Below the pieces are notes generated by a model. The model worked only from the letters and a program-made list of their open reading frames with translations, was not told where the DNA came from and ran no database searches. From contig NZ_CCYH01000016.1 of assembly GCF_000820765.1 (NCBI RefSeq), forward strand, positions 1 through 64,000: 64,000 nucleotides of DNA, written 5' to 3'. Positions 17,551 to 25,272 of this stretch are shown one piece after another. The translations under genes were made by a program, and so were the position numbers. Origin of the DNA: Candidatus Soleaferrea massiliensis AP7. GTDB taxonomy: Bacteria > Bacillota > Clostridia > Oscillospirales > Ruminococcaceae. Positions within the stretch are counted from its first letter, which is position 1, and each line of letters begins with the position of its first letter.

Positions 17551-17832
17551 ATGATAAAAGGCGTCAACAAGAATATGATTGAGATATCCAACACCGAAAA
17601 CGAGTATTTCGAGCGCGCGATTCTGATTGTGCGCGAGGATAAGAAGTGTCTGGACAAAGAACTGCTGACCAGGCAGGCGAACGACTATCTGGCGGATATG
17701 TCCTACCGCAGGGACTGCGGTCTCAAAGAGAAAAAGAGACTGCGCGGGATCTGGGTGAAGGCCGCGCTGTTTTCAGTGCTCGGCGCCGGCGTAGTCTACG
17801 CCGTTGTGCGCCTCGTGTCAATGATGGCGTGA
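17551..17832 (+). CDS. Small single-pass membrane protein, unknown
   Basis: This 93-residue protein has a hydrophilic, charged N-terminal part (residues 1-70, including FERAILIVREDKKCLDKELL and LKEKKRLRGIW). One C-terminal membrane segment follows (VKAALFSVLGAGVVYAVVRL). GAAAGGGTGAA stands before the ATG and a clear terminator follows, so it looks like a genuine monocistronic gene. I do not recognise the family. The topology would put the charged part in the cytoplasm. Confidence 0.7.
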   Translation: MIKGVNKNMIEISNTENEYFERAILIVREDKKCLDKELLTRQANDYLADMSYRRDCGLKEKKRLRGIWVKAALFSVLGAGVVYAVVRLVSMMA

Positions 17833-17863
17833 GTTTGTCCCGCAGCAGGCGGAGCCTTATCAC

Positions 17864-17889
17864 AAACCCTGCTTTGCAGCGGGTTTTTC
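17864..17889 (+). terminator. Intrinsic terminator of the small membrane protein gene
   Basis: AACCCTGC and GCAGCGGGTT pair (one bulge) around TTT, followed by a T run, 30 nt after the stop. Confidence 0.75.
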
Positions 17890-18000
17890 GATTCTTCGGA
17901 AGATCGGCTGCAGCGCAGGGCTGTTTTTGAAGATGCCCGGTCGTTTCGGGAACGTTATATCAAATAAAGCGAAACCAAGGGGAACGGATGTTCCGTCAAA

Positions 18001-18048
18001 AAGACCGGCCGTCTTTGCTTGTGTCACAAAACAAAGATGACCGGTCTT
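18001..18048 (-). terminator. Long hairpin downstream of the lipoprotein gene
   Basis: AAGACCGG..TCTTTG pairs with CAAAGA..CCGGTCTT, with one 3-nt internal mismatch and a 14-nt loop. On the minus strand TTTTT follows, ending the zinc-motif lipoprotein transcript. Confidence 0.75.
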
Positions 18049-18090
18049 AGTATGTTATGCAGTTGTCAGAGTATCCGGCGGGCGGTTTTG

Positions 18091-18675
18091 TTACCTTCCG
18101 GTCCCGCCGCAGGCGTAGCAGATCTTTTCCCCATTTACGCAAAGCGGACAGGGTTCCTCAACTTCATACGTTCCGCCGCCACCGCCGCCGTAGTCCGGCG
18201 CAAATTCTATTTTTTTGACGGTTCCGGTCCCGCTGCAGTTGACGCAGTACCCCAGGCTTCCGGTTCCGCCGCATACCCCGCAGCTTCCCGTATTGCCTGA
18301 TGGATAGCTGGTTTGGCCGCCGTTGTCATCTTTGCCTTTATCCAAAGTACCGCTGCCGCCGCAAACAAAGCAGCTGATTTTTCCAGGGCCTTGACAGCGC
18401 GGGCAGATGCCGCCCTGTACGTGGTTGATGCCGTCCCCCATACAGAAACCGCATTGGATCAGCCCTTCTCCGTCACAATAAAAGCACGGTTCGGCGACGG
18501 AGGAGTCCTCATCCTGATTCTCAGAAATATCAACCGGTATTTCCGATTCTGTAATGGAGCTTGCCGGTTCGGATGGGTATTCCCGGCTGTCGGAAAGGGA
18601 CGCGCTTTTTGAACTGCAGCCCGGCAGCAGGGCAAGAGTCAGCAGGATAAGACCGAAGAAACAGACTTTCTTCAT
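18091..18675 (-). CDS. Lipoprotein with eight DnaJ-type CXXC zinc motifs
   Basis: This 194-residue predicted lipoprotein has a signal peptide ending in the lipobox LLPGC. A Ser/Glu-rich linker of about 45 residues follows. The rest carries eight CXXC motifs, most as CXXCXGXG (CFYCDGEG, CGFCMGDG, CPRCQGPG, CFVCGGSG, CGVCGGTG, CVNCSGTG, CPLC, CYACGGTG), with a Gly-rich spacer. In DnaJ four such motifs bind two Zn ions, so this could be two modules. No J domain is present. Being extracytoplasmic, it might bind metal or handle unfolded or thiol proteins; both are inference. The ATG at 18675 has GGGAGG 8 nt upstream. Confidence 0.82.
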   Translation of the reverse strand: MKKVCFFGLILLTLALLPGCSSKSASLSDSREYPSEPASSITESEIPVDISENQDEDSSVAEPCFYCDGEGLIQCGFCMGDGINHVQGGICPRCQGPGKISCFVCGGSGTLDKGKDDNGGQTSYPSGNTGSCGVCGGTGSLGYCVNCSGTGTVKKIEFAPDYGGGGGGTYEVEEPCPLCVNGEKICYACGGTGR

Positions 18676-18872
18676 TGCTTTCACCTCCCAAAATTTTCAC
18701 AGTTGTCTCTAATAAACGGTTCAAAAATATTATATCTTAGATAAAATTTCCGGTCAACGCCATGGATACTCAAAAAATATAGGGAGGCCGCGCTTTCAAA
18801 TGGATGGAGCGGCGTGAATTTTGACAGGCGGTCTTGCATGCCCTTTAAAACAGCAGAGATACAGGGAAATGC

Positions 18873-18902
18873 TTGACAAAATACATCCCGTTATGATAAA
18901 AT
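18873..18902 (+). promoter_or_regulatory. Sigma-A-type promoter of the rplU operon
   Basis: TTGACA (18873-18878) and TAAAAT (18897-18902) are separated by 18 bp, about 90 nt before rplU. Confidence 0.7.
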
Positions 18903-18907
18903 ATATA

Positions 18908-18990
18908 AGCCGCATATTCAGGGCTCAATGAAAGAAAGCAATATGCTTCGCCCCGCAATAGCGAGATTAAGAAAGAGGCAGGTGCCTTAC
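18908..18990 (+). ncRNA. Candidate ribosomal protein L21 leader RNA
   Basis: Between promoter and rplU is a structured leader. GCATATT (about 18911) pairs with AATATGC (about 18940) around an internal loop, followed by a small stem near GCCCCGCAATAGCG. Firmicutes rplU genes often carry an autoregulatory L21 leader at this position. I match it by position and foldability, not by full consensus. Confidence 0.5.
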
Positions 18991-18991
18991 A

Positions 18992-19303
18992 ATGTATGCA
19001 GTGATTGAAACCGGCGGTAAGCAGTATCGCGTCAGCGAAGGCGATATTCTGTACATCGAGAAGCTTCCGTTTGCAGAGAACGACACGATTGAATTTGACT
19101 CCGTTGTCATGGTCGGCAAGGATGACGAGATTATGCTCGGCAACCCGACGGTGAACGGCGCGAAGGTTTCCGCAAAGGTTCTTAAAAACGGCAAGGCGAA
19201 GAAGATCACCGTTTTTACTTACAAATCCAAGAAAAACTCTAAGCGTAAAATGGGTCACAGACAGCCTTACACCAAGGTTCAGATCGATTCCATCCAGGCA
19301 TAA
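18992..19303 (+). CDS. rplU: 50S ribosomal protein L21
   Basis: At 103 residues this is the normal length for L21, which binds 23S rRNA domain I with L20. [25 protein letters not shown] and the C-terminal [19 protein letters not shown] are diagnostic. It is first in the rplU-prp-rpmA operon; the next gene starts 3 nt after its stop. Confidence 0.98.
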   Translation: MYAVIETGGKQYRVSEGDILYIEKLPFAENDTIEFDSVVMVGKDDEIMLGNPTVNGAKVSAKVLKNGKAKKITVFTYKSKKNSKRKMGHRQPYTKVQIDSIQA

Positions 19304-19306
19304 GCA

Positions 19307-19624
19307 ATGATCCTGGCCAAGTTTCAAAAGAGGCAGGGCAGTTTGTACGCGTTTTCGGTTTCCGGCCATGCCGGCTATGCCGAAGCGGGCGGCGATATCG
19401 TCTGTGCAAGCGTATCTTCGGCCGTGCAGCTGACCGCGAATGCCGTCACCGAAATCGTGAAGGCGCGCGCAAAGGTTCAGGCGGAAGGCGATACCGTATC
19501 GCTGACGCTGTGCGAACCGATCAATCATGAGGCGGTCCATCTGCTGGACGCCCTGCGGCTGCATCTGCAGCTGCTGATGGAAGATTATCAAGATTATATG
19601 AAAGTAACAGTTTCGGAGGTGTAG
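19307..19624 (+). CDS. prp: Ribosomal-processing cysteine protease
   Basis: This 105-residue Prp (YsxB) protease removes the N-terminal extension of ribosomal protein L27 in Firmicutes and relatives. The catalytic His lies in [21 protein letters not shown], and the same segment supplies the Cys, spaced as in the family. The substrate, an extended L27, is encoded 4 nt downstream. It lacks a strong ribosome site and is probably translated by coupling with rplU. Confidence 0.95.
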   Translation: MILAKFQKRQGSLYAFSVSGHAGYAEAGGDIVCASVSSAVQLTANAVTEIVKARAKVQAEGDTVSLTLCEPINHEAVHLLDALRLHLQLLMEDYQDYMKVTVSEV

Positions 19625-19628
19625 TATT

Positions 19629-19910
19629 ATGCTTAGAATCAATATGCAGTTTTTTGCACATAAAAAAGGTGTCGGTTCCACCAAGAACGGACGTGATTCC
19701 GAATCCAAACGCCTGGGCGTAAAACGTGCGGACGGACAGACCGTACTGGCTGGAAACATCCTTGTGCGTCAGCGCGGAACCCATATCCATCCGGGCGAAA
19801 ACGTCGGCCGCGGATCGGATGATACCCTGTTTGCGCTGATTGACGGCAAGGTGCGTTTCGAGCGCGTTGGCCGTGACCGCAAAAAGGTCAGCATCGTCCC
19901 GGTTCAGTAA
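19629..19910 (+). CDS. rpmA: 50S ribosomal protein L27 with Prp-cleaved extension
   Basis: This 93-residue L27 lies at the peptidyl-transferase centre. The N-terminus MLRINMQFF precedes [15 protein letters not shown]. The residues before AHKK form the Prp recognition extension, removed between Phe and Ala in characterised Firmicutes. The remainder matches L27 ([21 protein letters not shown]). GGAGGTG precedes the ATG. Confidence 0.97.
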   Translation: MLRINMQFFAHKKGVGSTKNGRDSESKRLGVKRADGQTVLAGNILVRQRGTHIHPGENVGRGSDDTLFALIDGKVRFERVGRDRKKVSIVPVQ

Positions 19911-19984
19911 GGGACAAAGCAAGGGCATGAAACAAAAGGGGTTGTGTCAAGTGGACGGCGTCTGCCGCCAGTTCGGTTGACATG

Positions 19985-20245
19985 ACCTTTTCTTTTTTGA
20001 AAGGCATCCATGGCAATGCTTTTGCGGGATGCAGAGATCGAGAGACTTTTAAAAGTCACGTTTTTGAAAAGCATCCGTATGGATCGTTTTATGGCAGTGT
20101 CGATCAGGGTGCTTTTATAAGCTGCGTTTTCGAAAGGCATCCGTATCATTGCATCATGCATGCAGCGGTCAAAATACTTTTAAAAATTATGTCTTTGAAA
20201 GGCATCGAGGTTTACTGTTTTTCGGCGCGGCTAAAATATTTGTAT
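19985..20245. repeat. Degenerate tandem array, about 66-bp units
   Basis: Four imperfect units aligned on GAAAGGCATCC occur at 19999, 20066, 20132 and 20197 (spacings 67, 66, 65). Each is preceded by CTTTTAAAA-like and GTTTTTGAAA-like blocks. Units 1-4 read as F(E)(R/K)HP-type peptides but in more than one frame, so no single protein is supported. The rest of 19911-20560, between rpmA and obgE, holds no gene I can support. Confidence 0.65.
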
Positions 20246-20560
20246 GCGGGATCAGCTGTGCTGTAAAGATGGTGTTGAAAGATACCGGCTGGCATCTCGG
20301 AAAGGAAACCATTCTTGCCGTATGCGTTTACATGGGCGTTTATGCGCCTGTCTGTCAGTGCCGGCAGCGGTATTGGAGAATACAAACACAGCGCTGAATG
20401 GCTGCCTTTCAAACACACAGGCCGAAGACCGGCAGGATAAAAAGGGGACAGACATTGTCTCCGGGTATAAGCGCCGGTATTTTTCGAACACTAACAAAAG
20501 ACGGCGGCTCGCGGAGATGCTCCGTATGCTGTCGGTTCAGTGAAAAATGGCGGTGAAAAT

Positions 20561-21832
20561 ATGTTTGTAGATATCGTAAAAATCAGGGTGCAGGCCGGCA
20601 AAGGCGGGGACGGCGCGGTCAGCTTCCACCGGGAAAAGTATGTTTCGGCGGGCGGTCCGGACGGCGGAGACGGCGGTAAGGGCGGAAACGTCGTACTGCG
20701 GGTCGACACCAACCTCTCGACGCTGGTCGACTTCAAATACCGGAAGAACTATGCGGCCGAAGACGGCCAGAACGGCCGGGCGAACAGATGCTTTGGCAAA
20801 TCGGCGGACGACCTTATCATCCGCGTGCCGAAAGGCACTCTGGTCAAGGAGGCCGGAACCGGCCGCATCGTGGCGGATATGTCCTCTGAAGAGGATGTCG
20901 TCATAGCAAAAGGCGGCCGCGGCGGCTGGGGCAACGCGCATTTTGCGACCCCGACCAGACAGGTGCCGCGCTTTGCGAAGCCGGGACTGCCGGGCGAACA
21001 GTTCGATCTGGTGCTTGAACTGAAGCTGCTGGCGGATGTCGGGCTGATCGGCTTCCCGAACGTCGGCAAATCGACGCTGATCTCGGTGGTCAGCGAGGCC
21101 AAGCCGAAGATCGCCAACTACCACTTCACAACGCTGGTCCCGACGCTCGGCGTTGTGCGTGTCGGACAGGACCGGTCGTTTGTCATGGCGGACATCCCGG
21201 GCCTGATTGAAGGCGCGAGCGAGGGCGTCGGGCTTGGACACGAATTTTTGCGCCATGTGGACCGCTGCCGGATGCTGCTGCACATCGTGGACGTCTCCGG
21301 CATGGAGGGACGCGACCCGATCGAGGATTTTGAGAAGATCAACCTTGAGCTGAAAAACTTTAACGAGGAGCTGGCTGAACGCCCGCAGATGGTTGCGGCC
21401 AACAAATCCGATCTGGCGGCCAAAGAGCAGATCGATGCTTTCCGCGCCTATATTGAGGAAAAGGGCATGGCGTTCTACGAGATTTCCGCTGCGACCAGGC
21501 AGGGAACCGAAGCGCTGGTCTATGCGATTTCCAGAGAGCTGGAGAAGCTGCCCCCCATCAAGCAGTATGAGGCCGAAGCGGTTCCGGAAAGCGAACTGCC
21601 GCAGAAGGGCGAGCGCGCTTTTACCATCAGGCGGGAGAACGAAACCTATGTTGTGGAAGCGCCGTGGCTGACGCAGGCGCTGAGCTTTGTCAATATGGAC
21701 GACTACGAATCCTTGCAGTATTTCCAGCGTGTGCTGCGCGACAGCGGCATCATCGACAAGCTCGAAGAGATGGGCATCAAAGAGGGAGATACCGTCGACA
21801 TCCTCGGATTCGAGTTCGACTATGTACGATAG
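20561..21832 (+). CDS. obgE: GTPase Obg
   Basis: This 423-residue essential ribosome-associated GTPase acts in late 50S assembly and stress signalling. The N-terminal Obg fold (residues 1-157) has Gly-rich loops such as GGPDGGDGGKGGNV and GGRGGWGNAHFATPT. The G domain has GFPNVGKSTL (G1), a threonine switch I, DIPG (G3) and NKSD (G4). A C-terminal OCT domain follows near residue 345 onward. The start is the ATG at 20561, giving the family MFVD N-terminus, not the GTG at 20540. Its separation from rpmA by 650 bp is larger than usual. Confidence 0.97.
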   Translation: MFVDIVKIRVQAGKGGDGAVSFHREKYVSAGGPDGGDGGKGGNVVLRVDTNLSTLVDFKYRKNYAAEDGQNGRANRCFGKSADDLIIRVPKGTLVKEAGTGRIVADMSSEEDVVIAKGGRGGWGNAHFATPTRQVPRFAKPGLPGEQFDLVLELKLLADVGLIGFPNVGKSTLISVVSEAKPKIANYHFTTLVPTLGVVRVGQDRSFVMADIPGLIEGASEGVGLGHEFLRHVDRCRMLLHIVDVSGMEGRDPIEDFEKINLELKNFNEELAERPQMVAANKSDLAAKEQIDAFRAYIEEKGMAFYEISAATRQGTEALVYAISRELEKLPPIKQYEAEAVPESELPQKGERAFTIRRENETYVVEAPWLTQALSFVNMDDYESLQYFQRVLRDSGIIDKLEEMGIKEGDTVDILGFEFDYVR

Positions 21833-21859
21833 AAAGGTGAGATCCATACGCAAGCTTTA

Positions 21860-22255
21860 TTGAAAAATACCGAAAAGCCGTCGCAGATGAGCCCGCTCAC
21901 ACTGGCGTTCATCGGGGACGCCGTATACGAGCTGCTGGTCCGCGAGCGGATTGTCGGGGATGGAAGCATGCCGGTCGGCAGGCTGCACAGCATGGCGGTT
22001 GGAAAGGTCTGCTGTACCTTTCAGGCCAAAGCCTACGAGCTGCTGTCAGAGCGGCTGACAGAAGAGGAATATGCGGTCATGAAGCGCGGCCGGAACGCGA
22101 ACGGCGCAAAGGTGCCGAAGAATTCCAGCCCCGCCGATTACCGCCGCGCGACCGGTGTGGAAACGCTGTTCGGCTATTTATATATGATGGGACGGCTTGA
22201 GCGCATCAATGAATTGTTCGAATTGATCGTGCAGAATATCCCGGAGCTGCTGTGA
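21860..22255 (+). CDS. mrnC: Mini-ribonuclease III
   Basis: This 131-residue protein has an RNase III catalytic domain without a dsRNA-binding domain. The family matures the ends of 23S rRNA in Bacillus. The signature LTLAFIGDAVYELLVRE and the helix KRGRNANGAKVPKNSSPADYRRATGVETLFGYLY are intact. The start is uncertain: only TTG at 21860 is a standard codon, and the best ribosome site (AAAGGTGAG, 21834-21842) sits about 18 nt upstream. It lies directly downstream of obgE and is probably co-transcribed. Confidence 0.9.
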   Translation: MKNTEKPSQMSPLTLAFIGDAVYELLVRERIVGDGSMPVGRLHSMAVGKVCCTFQAKAYELLSERLTEEEYAVMKRGRNANGAKVPKNSSPADYRRATGVETLFGYLYMMGRLERINELFELIVQNIPELL

Positions 22256-22438
22256 CGGTGTGAAAAAACTCCCGCTTGTTCGATAACGGCGGGGAGCCGG
22301 GTTGATGAAGCGGCTCCGGTTATCCTGTATGCCGTGCATGGAAAGAGGGATGACACGGTGACGCGGATCACCGGAAAGAAGCAAACAGGGATTCACAGCA
22401 GATCGATTCAGAGGGCTAAACAAAGCAGCTTTAAAAAA

Positions 22439-22478
22439 AGCCGGTTTGGATATGGGAATTTCCATATCCAAACCGGCT
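22439..22478 (-). terminator. Terminator of the Asn/Ser-rich gene
   Basis: AGCCGGTTTGGATATGG and its exact complement make a 17-bp stem with a 6-nt loop. On the minus strand seven T residues follow. Confidence 0.9.
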
Positions 22479-22505
22479 GCTGTCCCCATGTGGAACAAAT
22501 GCTGA

Positions 22506-22712
22506 TTAATAGTTGCTGTTCTCGTTCTGCGAGTTCTGGTTGTTGCTGTTGCTGTAGTTGCTCTGGTTGTTCTTGTTGCTCGAGTTCTGGTTGTTGTTGC
22601 TGTAGTTGCTCTGGTTGTTCTTGTTGCTCGAATTCTGGTTGTTGTTGCTGTTGCTGTAGTTGCTCTGGTTGTTTTTGTTGCTCGAGTTCTGGTTCTGTTT
22701 GTTCTTAGCCAT
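22506..22712 (-). CDS. Asn/Ser/Gln-rich low-complexity small protein
   Basis: This 68-residue protein starts MAKNKQNQ and then repeats NSSNKNNQSNYSN three times with small variations. It ends ENSNY. It contains almost only Asn, Ser, Gln, Lys and Tyr and no hydrophobic core. AAGGAAGG precedes the ATG at 22712 and a strong terminator follows, so it appears expressed. The composition recalls small spore-associated and gamma-type SASP-like proteins of Clostridia, which fits a sporulating host, but this is inference. Confidence 0.7.
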   Translation of the reverse strand: MAKNKQNQNSSNKNNQSNYSNSNNNQNSSNKNNQSNYSNNNQNSSNKNNQSNYSNSNNQNSQNENSNY

Positions 22713-22889
22713 AATAAAAAACCTTCCTTTACTGTACAAGTCCGTTTGTTTGATACAATCATCATGCCGGTGACGAAAAGCTTTGCTTTTCACCGGGCAT
22801 TTATAGTATTTGCAGACGGCTTGTTGTTATACCACTGGAAAGATTTTTGCATGGATTCACGCCATGGACAAAAGAAGGATGTGAATGCC

Positions 22890-24248
22890 TTGAGAGAATA
22901 TCCCGCGGAATTTTTAAGCCGGATGCAGGCGCTGCTGAAAGAGGATTTCCCACGGTTTATACAGACCATGGACGAAGAGCCGTTTCGTGCGCTGCGGGTC
23001 AACACGTTGAAGTGTGATGTGGAAAAATTTTCAAAATTATCGCCGTTCGCTCTGCGTCCAACGCCGTTTTGTAAAGAGAGCTTTTATCTGGAGCCCGGGG
23101 CTTCGGATGTTGGACGGCATCCGTACCATCATGCCGGCGCCTATTATGTGCAGGAACCGTCCGCCTCGTCGGCGGCCGGGCTGCTCGAAGTACAGCCCGG
23201 CCAGAAGGTATTGGATTTGTGCGCGGCGCCGGGCGGGAAGTCCACGCAGCTTGCGGCGAAGCTGCAAAGAACCGGCCTTCTCTGGTCAAACGAGCTGGTC
23301 GCAGGCCGCGCGAAGATTCTGCTGTCCAACATCGAGCGGATGGGCATCCCGAACGCCGTCGTTTCCTCCATGCATCCGGATAAGCTGTGCGAGAGACTGC
23401 CGGGCTTTTTTGACAGGGTGCTGGTGGATGCGCCGTGCTCCGGCGAAGGCATGTTCCGCAAGGAGCCGGCCGCCATCGAAAACTGGAACGCTGAGAACGT
23501 CGGCATGTGCGCGGTGCGGCAGGGGAAGATCCTTGACAGCGCAGCCATGGCGCTGAGAGCGGGCGGGCTGATGGTCTATTCAACCTGCACCTTCTCGCTC
23601 GAAGAGAATGAGCAGACGATTGACAGCTTTTTAAAGAGTCATCCGTCGTTCGAGCTGGTCAACATCGATGCGGCGTTCGGCCGTCCGTCCGATGCATCCT
23701 GGATGGATTCCAAGCAGGATTTGTCCAGAATGCGGCGTATCTTTCCATCGGACGGCGGCGAGGGGCACTTTATGGCCAAGCTGCGCCGCAAGGATGGTGA
23801 GGAAGCGGGCTGTGCGCCGTATATCCTGCCAAAGCTTCAGGATGAGACGCTTGTGCTGGAATTCCTGCGGGACAACTTCCCGGAGATGGATACTGCAAGG
23901 ATGGTAAACCTGTCCGGGATGGTTTACAGCCTTCCCGAAATGCTGCCCAACCTGTCCGGCATGAACATTCTGCGGGCGGGTATGCTCTGCGGGCGCATCA
24001 AGCCCGGACGGTTTGAGCCTGCGCATCACCTGTACACCGCATCGACGAAGGAACAGGCGCGGCAGGTGCTGGATCTGCATGCAGACGATCCAGATATCCG
24101 GCGGTATCTGCATGGCGAGGTGCTGAAGGCTCCCTTGCAGAAGGGCTACGCCATGGTCTGCGTGGATGGCATGAGCCTTGGATTCGGCAAGGTGAGCGGC
24201 GGTGTGATGAAAAACCATTATCCAAAGGGCCTGAGAATCCTTGGATAG
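22890..24248 (+). CDS. 16S rRNA m5C methyltransferase, RsmF/NOL1-Sun family
   Basis: This SAM-dependent rRNA cytosine-5 methyltransferase is about 452 residues long. AAPGGKSTQLAA is motif I. LVDAPCSGEGMFRKEP and VYSTCTFSLEENEQ contain the two catalytic Cys residues of the family. The C-terminal 150 residues match the RsmF/YebU-type PUA-like extension. The TTG at 22890, with AAGGA upstream and the family-like start REYPAEFLSRM, is preferred. An ATG at 22851 is the alternative. The next gene begins 13 nt after its stop and may be co-transcribed. Confidence 0.9.
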   Translation: MREYPAEFLSRMQALLKEDFPRFIQTMDEEPFRALRVNTLKCDVEKFSKLSPFALRPTPFCKESFYLEPGASDVGRHPYHHAGAYYVQEPSASSAAGLLEVQPGQKVLDLCAAPGGKSTQLAAKLQRTGLLWSNELVAGRAKILLSNIERMGIPNAVVSSMHPDKLCERLPGFFDRVLVDAPCSGEGMFRKEPAAIENWNAENVGMCAVRQGKILDSAAMALRAGGLMVYSTCTFSLEENEQTIDSFLKSHPSFELVNIDAAFGRPSDASWMDSKQDLSRMRRIFPSDGGEGHFMAKLRRKDGEEAGCAPYILPKLQDETLVLEFLRDNFPEMDTARMVNLSGMVYSLPEMLPNLSGMNILRAGMLCGRIKPGRFEPAHHLYTASTKEQARQVLDLHADDPDIRRYLHGEVLKAPLQKGYAMVCVDGMSLGFGKVSGGVMKNHYPKGLRILG

Positions 24249-24261
24249 AAAGGAGCATAAG

Positions 24262-24735
24262 ATGATAAACTTTCAGTTGGCACTGCTTGCAGTGCGGGAT
24301 GTCGAGGTATCCAAAAAGTTTTACCAGGACCTGTTCGATCAGGAGGTAGAGCTGGATTTAGGCAGAAATGTGACCTTCAGCGGCGGATTTGCCGTCCAGC
24401 AGGATTTCGAATGGCTGACCGGCATTGAGCAGGGAACGGCCGTTCAGCGTTCCCACAACATGGAGCTGTACTTTGAGGTGGATGATTTCGATGCCTTTAT
24501 GCAAAGGCTGGAAGCTTATGGCGGCGTCGGGTATGTGCATCCGCCCAAAACGTACGAGTGGAAGCAGCGGGTGGTGCGCATCTATGATCCGGATTTCCAC
24601 ATCATCGAAATCGGGGAATCGATGGGGGTGATTGCGCGGCGGTATCTCGGACAGGGGCTTTCTGTGGAGGAGGTTTCCGCGCTGATTCAGCATCCGCCCG
24701 AATTTGTGCAGGCAGCTGCCCGGGGAGATGTCTAA
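24262..24735 (+). CDS. VOC (glyoxalase/bleomycin resistance fold) protein
   Basis: This 157-residue protein has paired beta-alpha-beta-beta-beta modules. They are visible as LALLAVRDVEVSKKFYQDLFDQEV near the start, MELYFEVDDFDAFMQRL in the middle, and RVVRIYDPDFHIIEIGE, which holds the usual C-terminal Glu metal ligand. The last 35 residues are an extra helical tail. The superfamily includes glyoxalase I, dioxygenases and antibiotic-binding proteins, and the substrate cannot be assigned. AAAGGAG precedes the ATG at 24262. Confidence 0.85.
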   Translation: MINFQLALLAVRDVEVSKKFYQDLFDQEVELDLGRNVTFSGGFAVQQDFEWLTGIEQGTAVQRSHNMELYFEVDDFDAFMQRLEAYGGVGYVHPPKTYEWKQRVVRIYDPDFHIIEIGESMGVIARRYLGQGLSVEEVSALIQHPPEFVQAAARGDV

Positions 24736-24798
24736 GACGGATGCGGTTGATGCAATCGGCTCAATCAGCATGAAAAAGCTATCGATCAGGATAGGAAG

Positions 24799-24830
24799 AA
24801 GGGCCGGCACGGATGTGCCGGCCCTTTTGT
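24799..24830 (+). terminator. Intrinsic terminator after the VOC gene
   Basis: AAGGGCCGGCAC and GTGCCGGCCCTT form a 12-bp stem with a 4-nt loop, then TT. Confidence 0.85.
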
Positions 24831-24837
24831 TGTAAGC

Positions 24838-24863
24838 GAAAACCCCCGGCAATGCCGGGGGTT
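24838..24863. terminator. Second GC-rich hairpin
   Basis: AACCCCCGGC and GCCGGGGGTT pair around AAT. A T-rich tail follows on the minus strand only. It faces the element remnant rather than any gene. Confidence 0.55.
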
Positions 24864-25075
24864 CCGAAAAAGCTTTAGCGGTGAGTAGAAAAAGTAGAGA
24901 CTTAAAATAGGCAAAGCGAGAGCAATTATGCAAAATAAAAACGGCTATAGCAAAAGTATACGTTAGGGAGGTGTGACAGAGGCTAACATTAGGACGTGAA
25001 CCGCGCTAACTAATATAAAAAGTCTGCCCGTCTGCAATTGTCTACCGGATATGAACCTTTGCGAGCGTCGTTCGT

Positions 25076-25160
25076 AATATGCGTCTTGAGACGCTGCCAG
25101 TATCATAGGGCTTTGCCCACATATGTAGAACCACCAGCTTAGCTGGTGGGTTCCTATTGA
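25076..25160. mobile_element. IS200/IS605-like end, likely remnant
   Basis: The hairpin CCACCAGCT/AGCTGGTGG (25131-25149), in the context ATATGTAGAACC...GGGTTCC, resembles the subterminal palindromes at ends of IS200/IS605-type elements. A small GGGCTTTGCCC hairpin precedes it. No transposase is present. The 24870-25260 stretch contains no other gene and seems to be decayed element sequence directly upstream of the SIR2-TPR gene. Confidence 0.5.
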
Positions 25161-25272
25161 CGTCAGGTTATCAACCGATGGGCGGCTCATGTGGTATAAG
25201 GAAATACCATTGACAAGGATTGTCAGGAATGATAAGATAAAGTGGAAACGGCGCGAAGCGGGGGAGTATGTC

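Noticed and set aside
19982-20266. 94-residue protein spanning the 66-bp repeats
   Set aside because: The repeat peptides change frame between units and there is no ribosome site, so the frame is fortuitous.
22334-22708. Cys/Ser-rich plus-strand frame (repeated SGCCCC)
   Set aside because: It is the complement of the AAC/CAA/AGC-rich repeats of the minus-strand Asn/Ser/Gln gene, which has proper start and stop signals.
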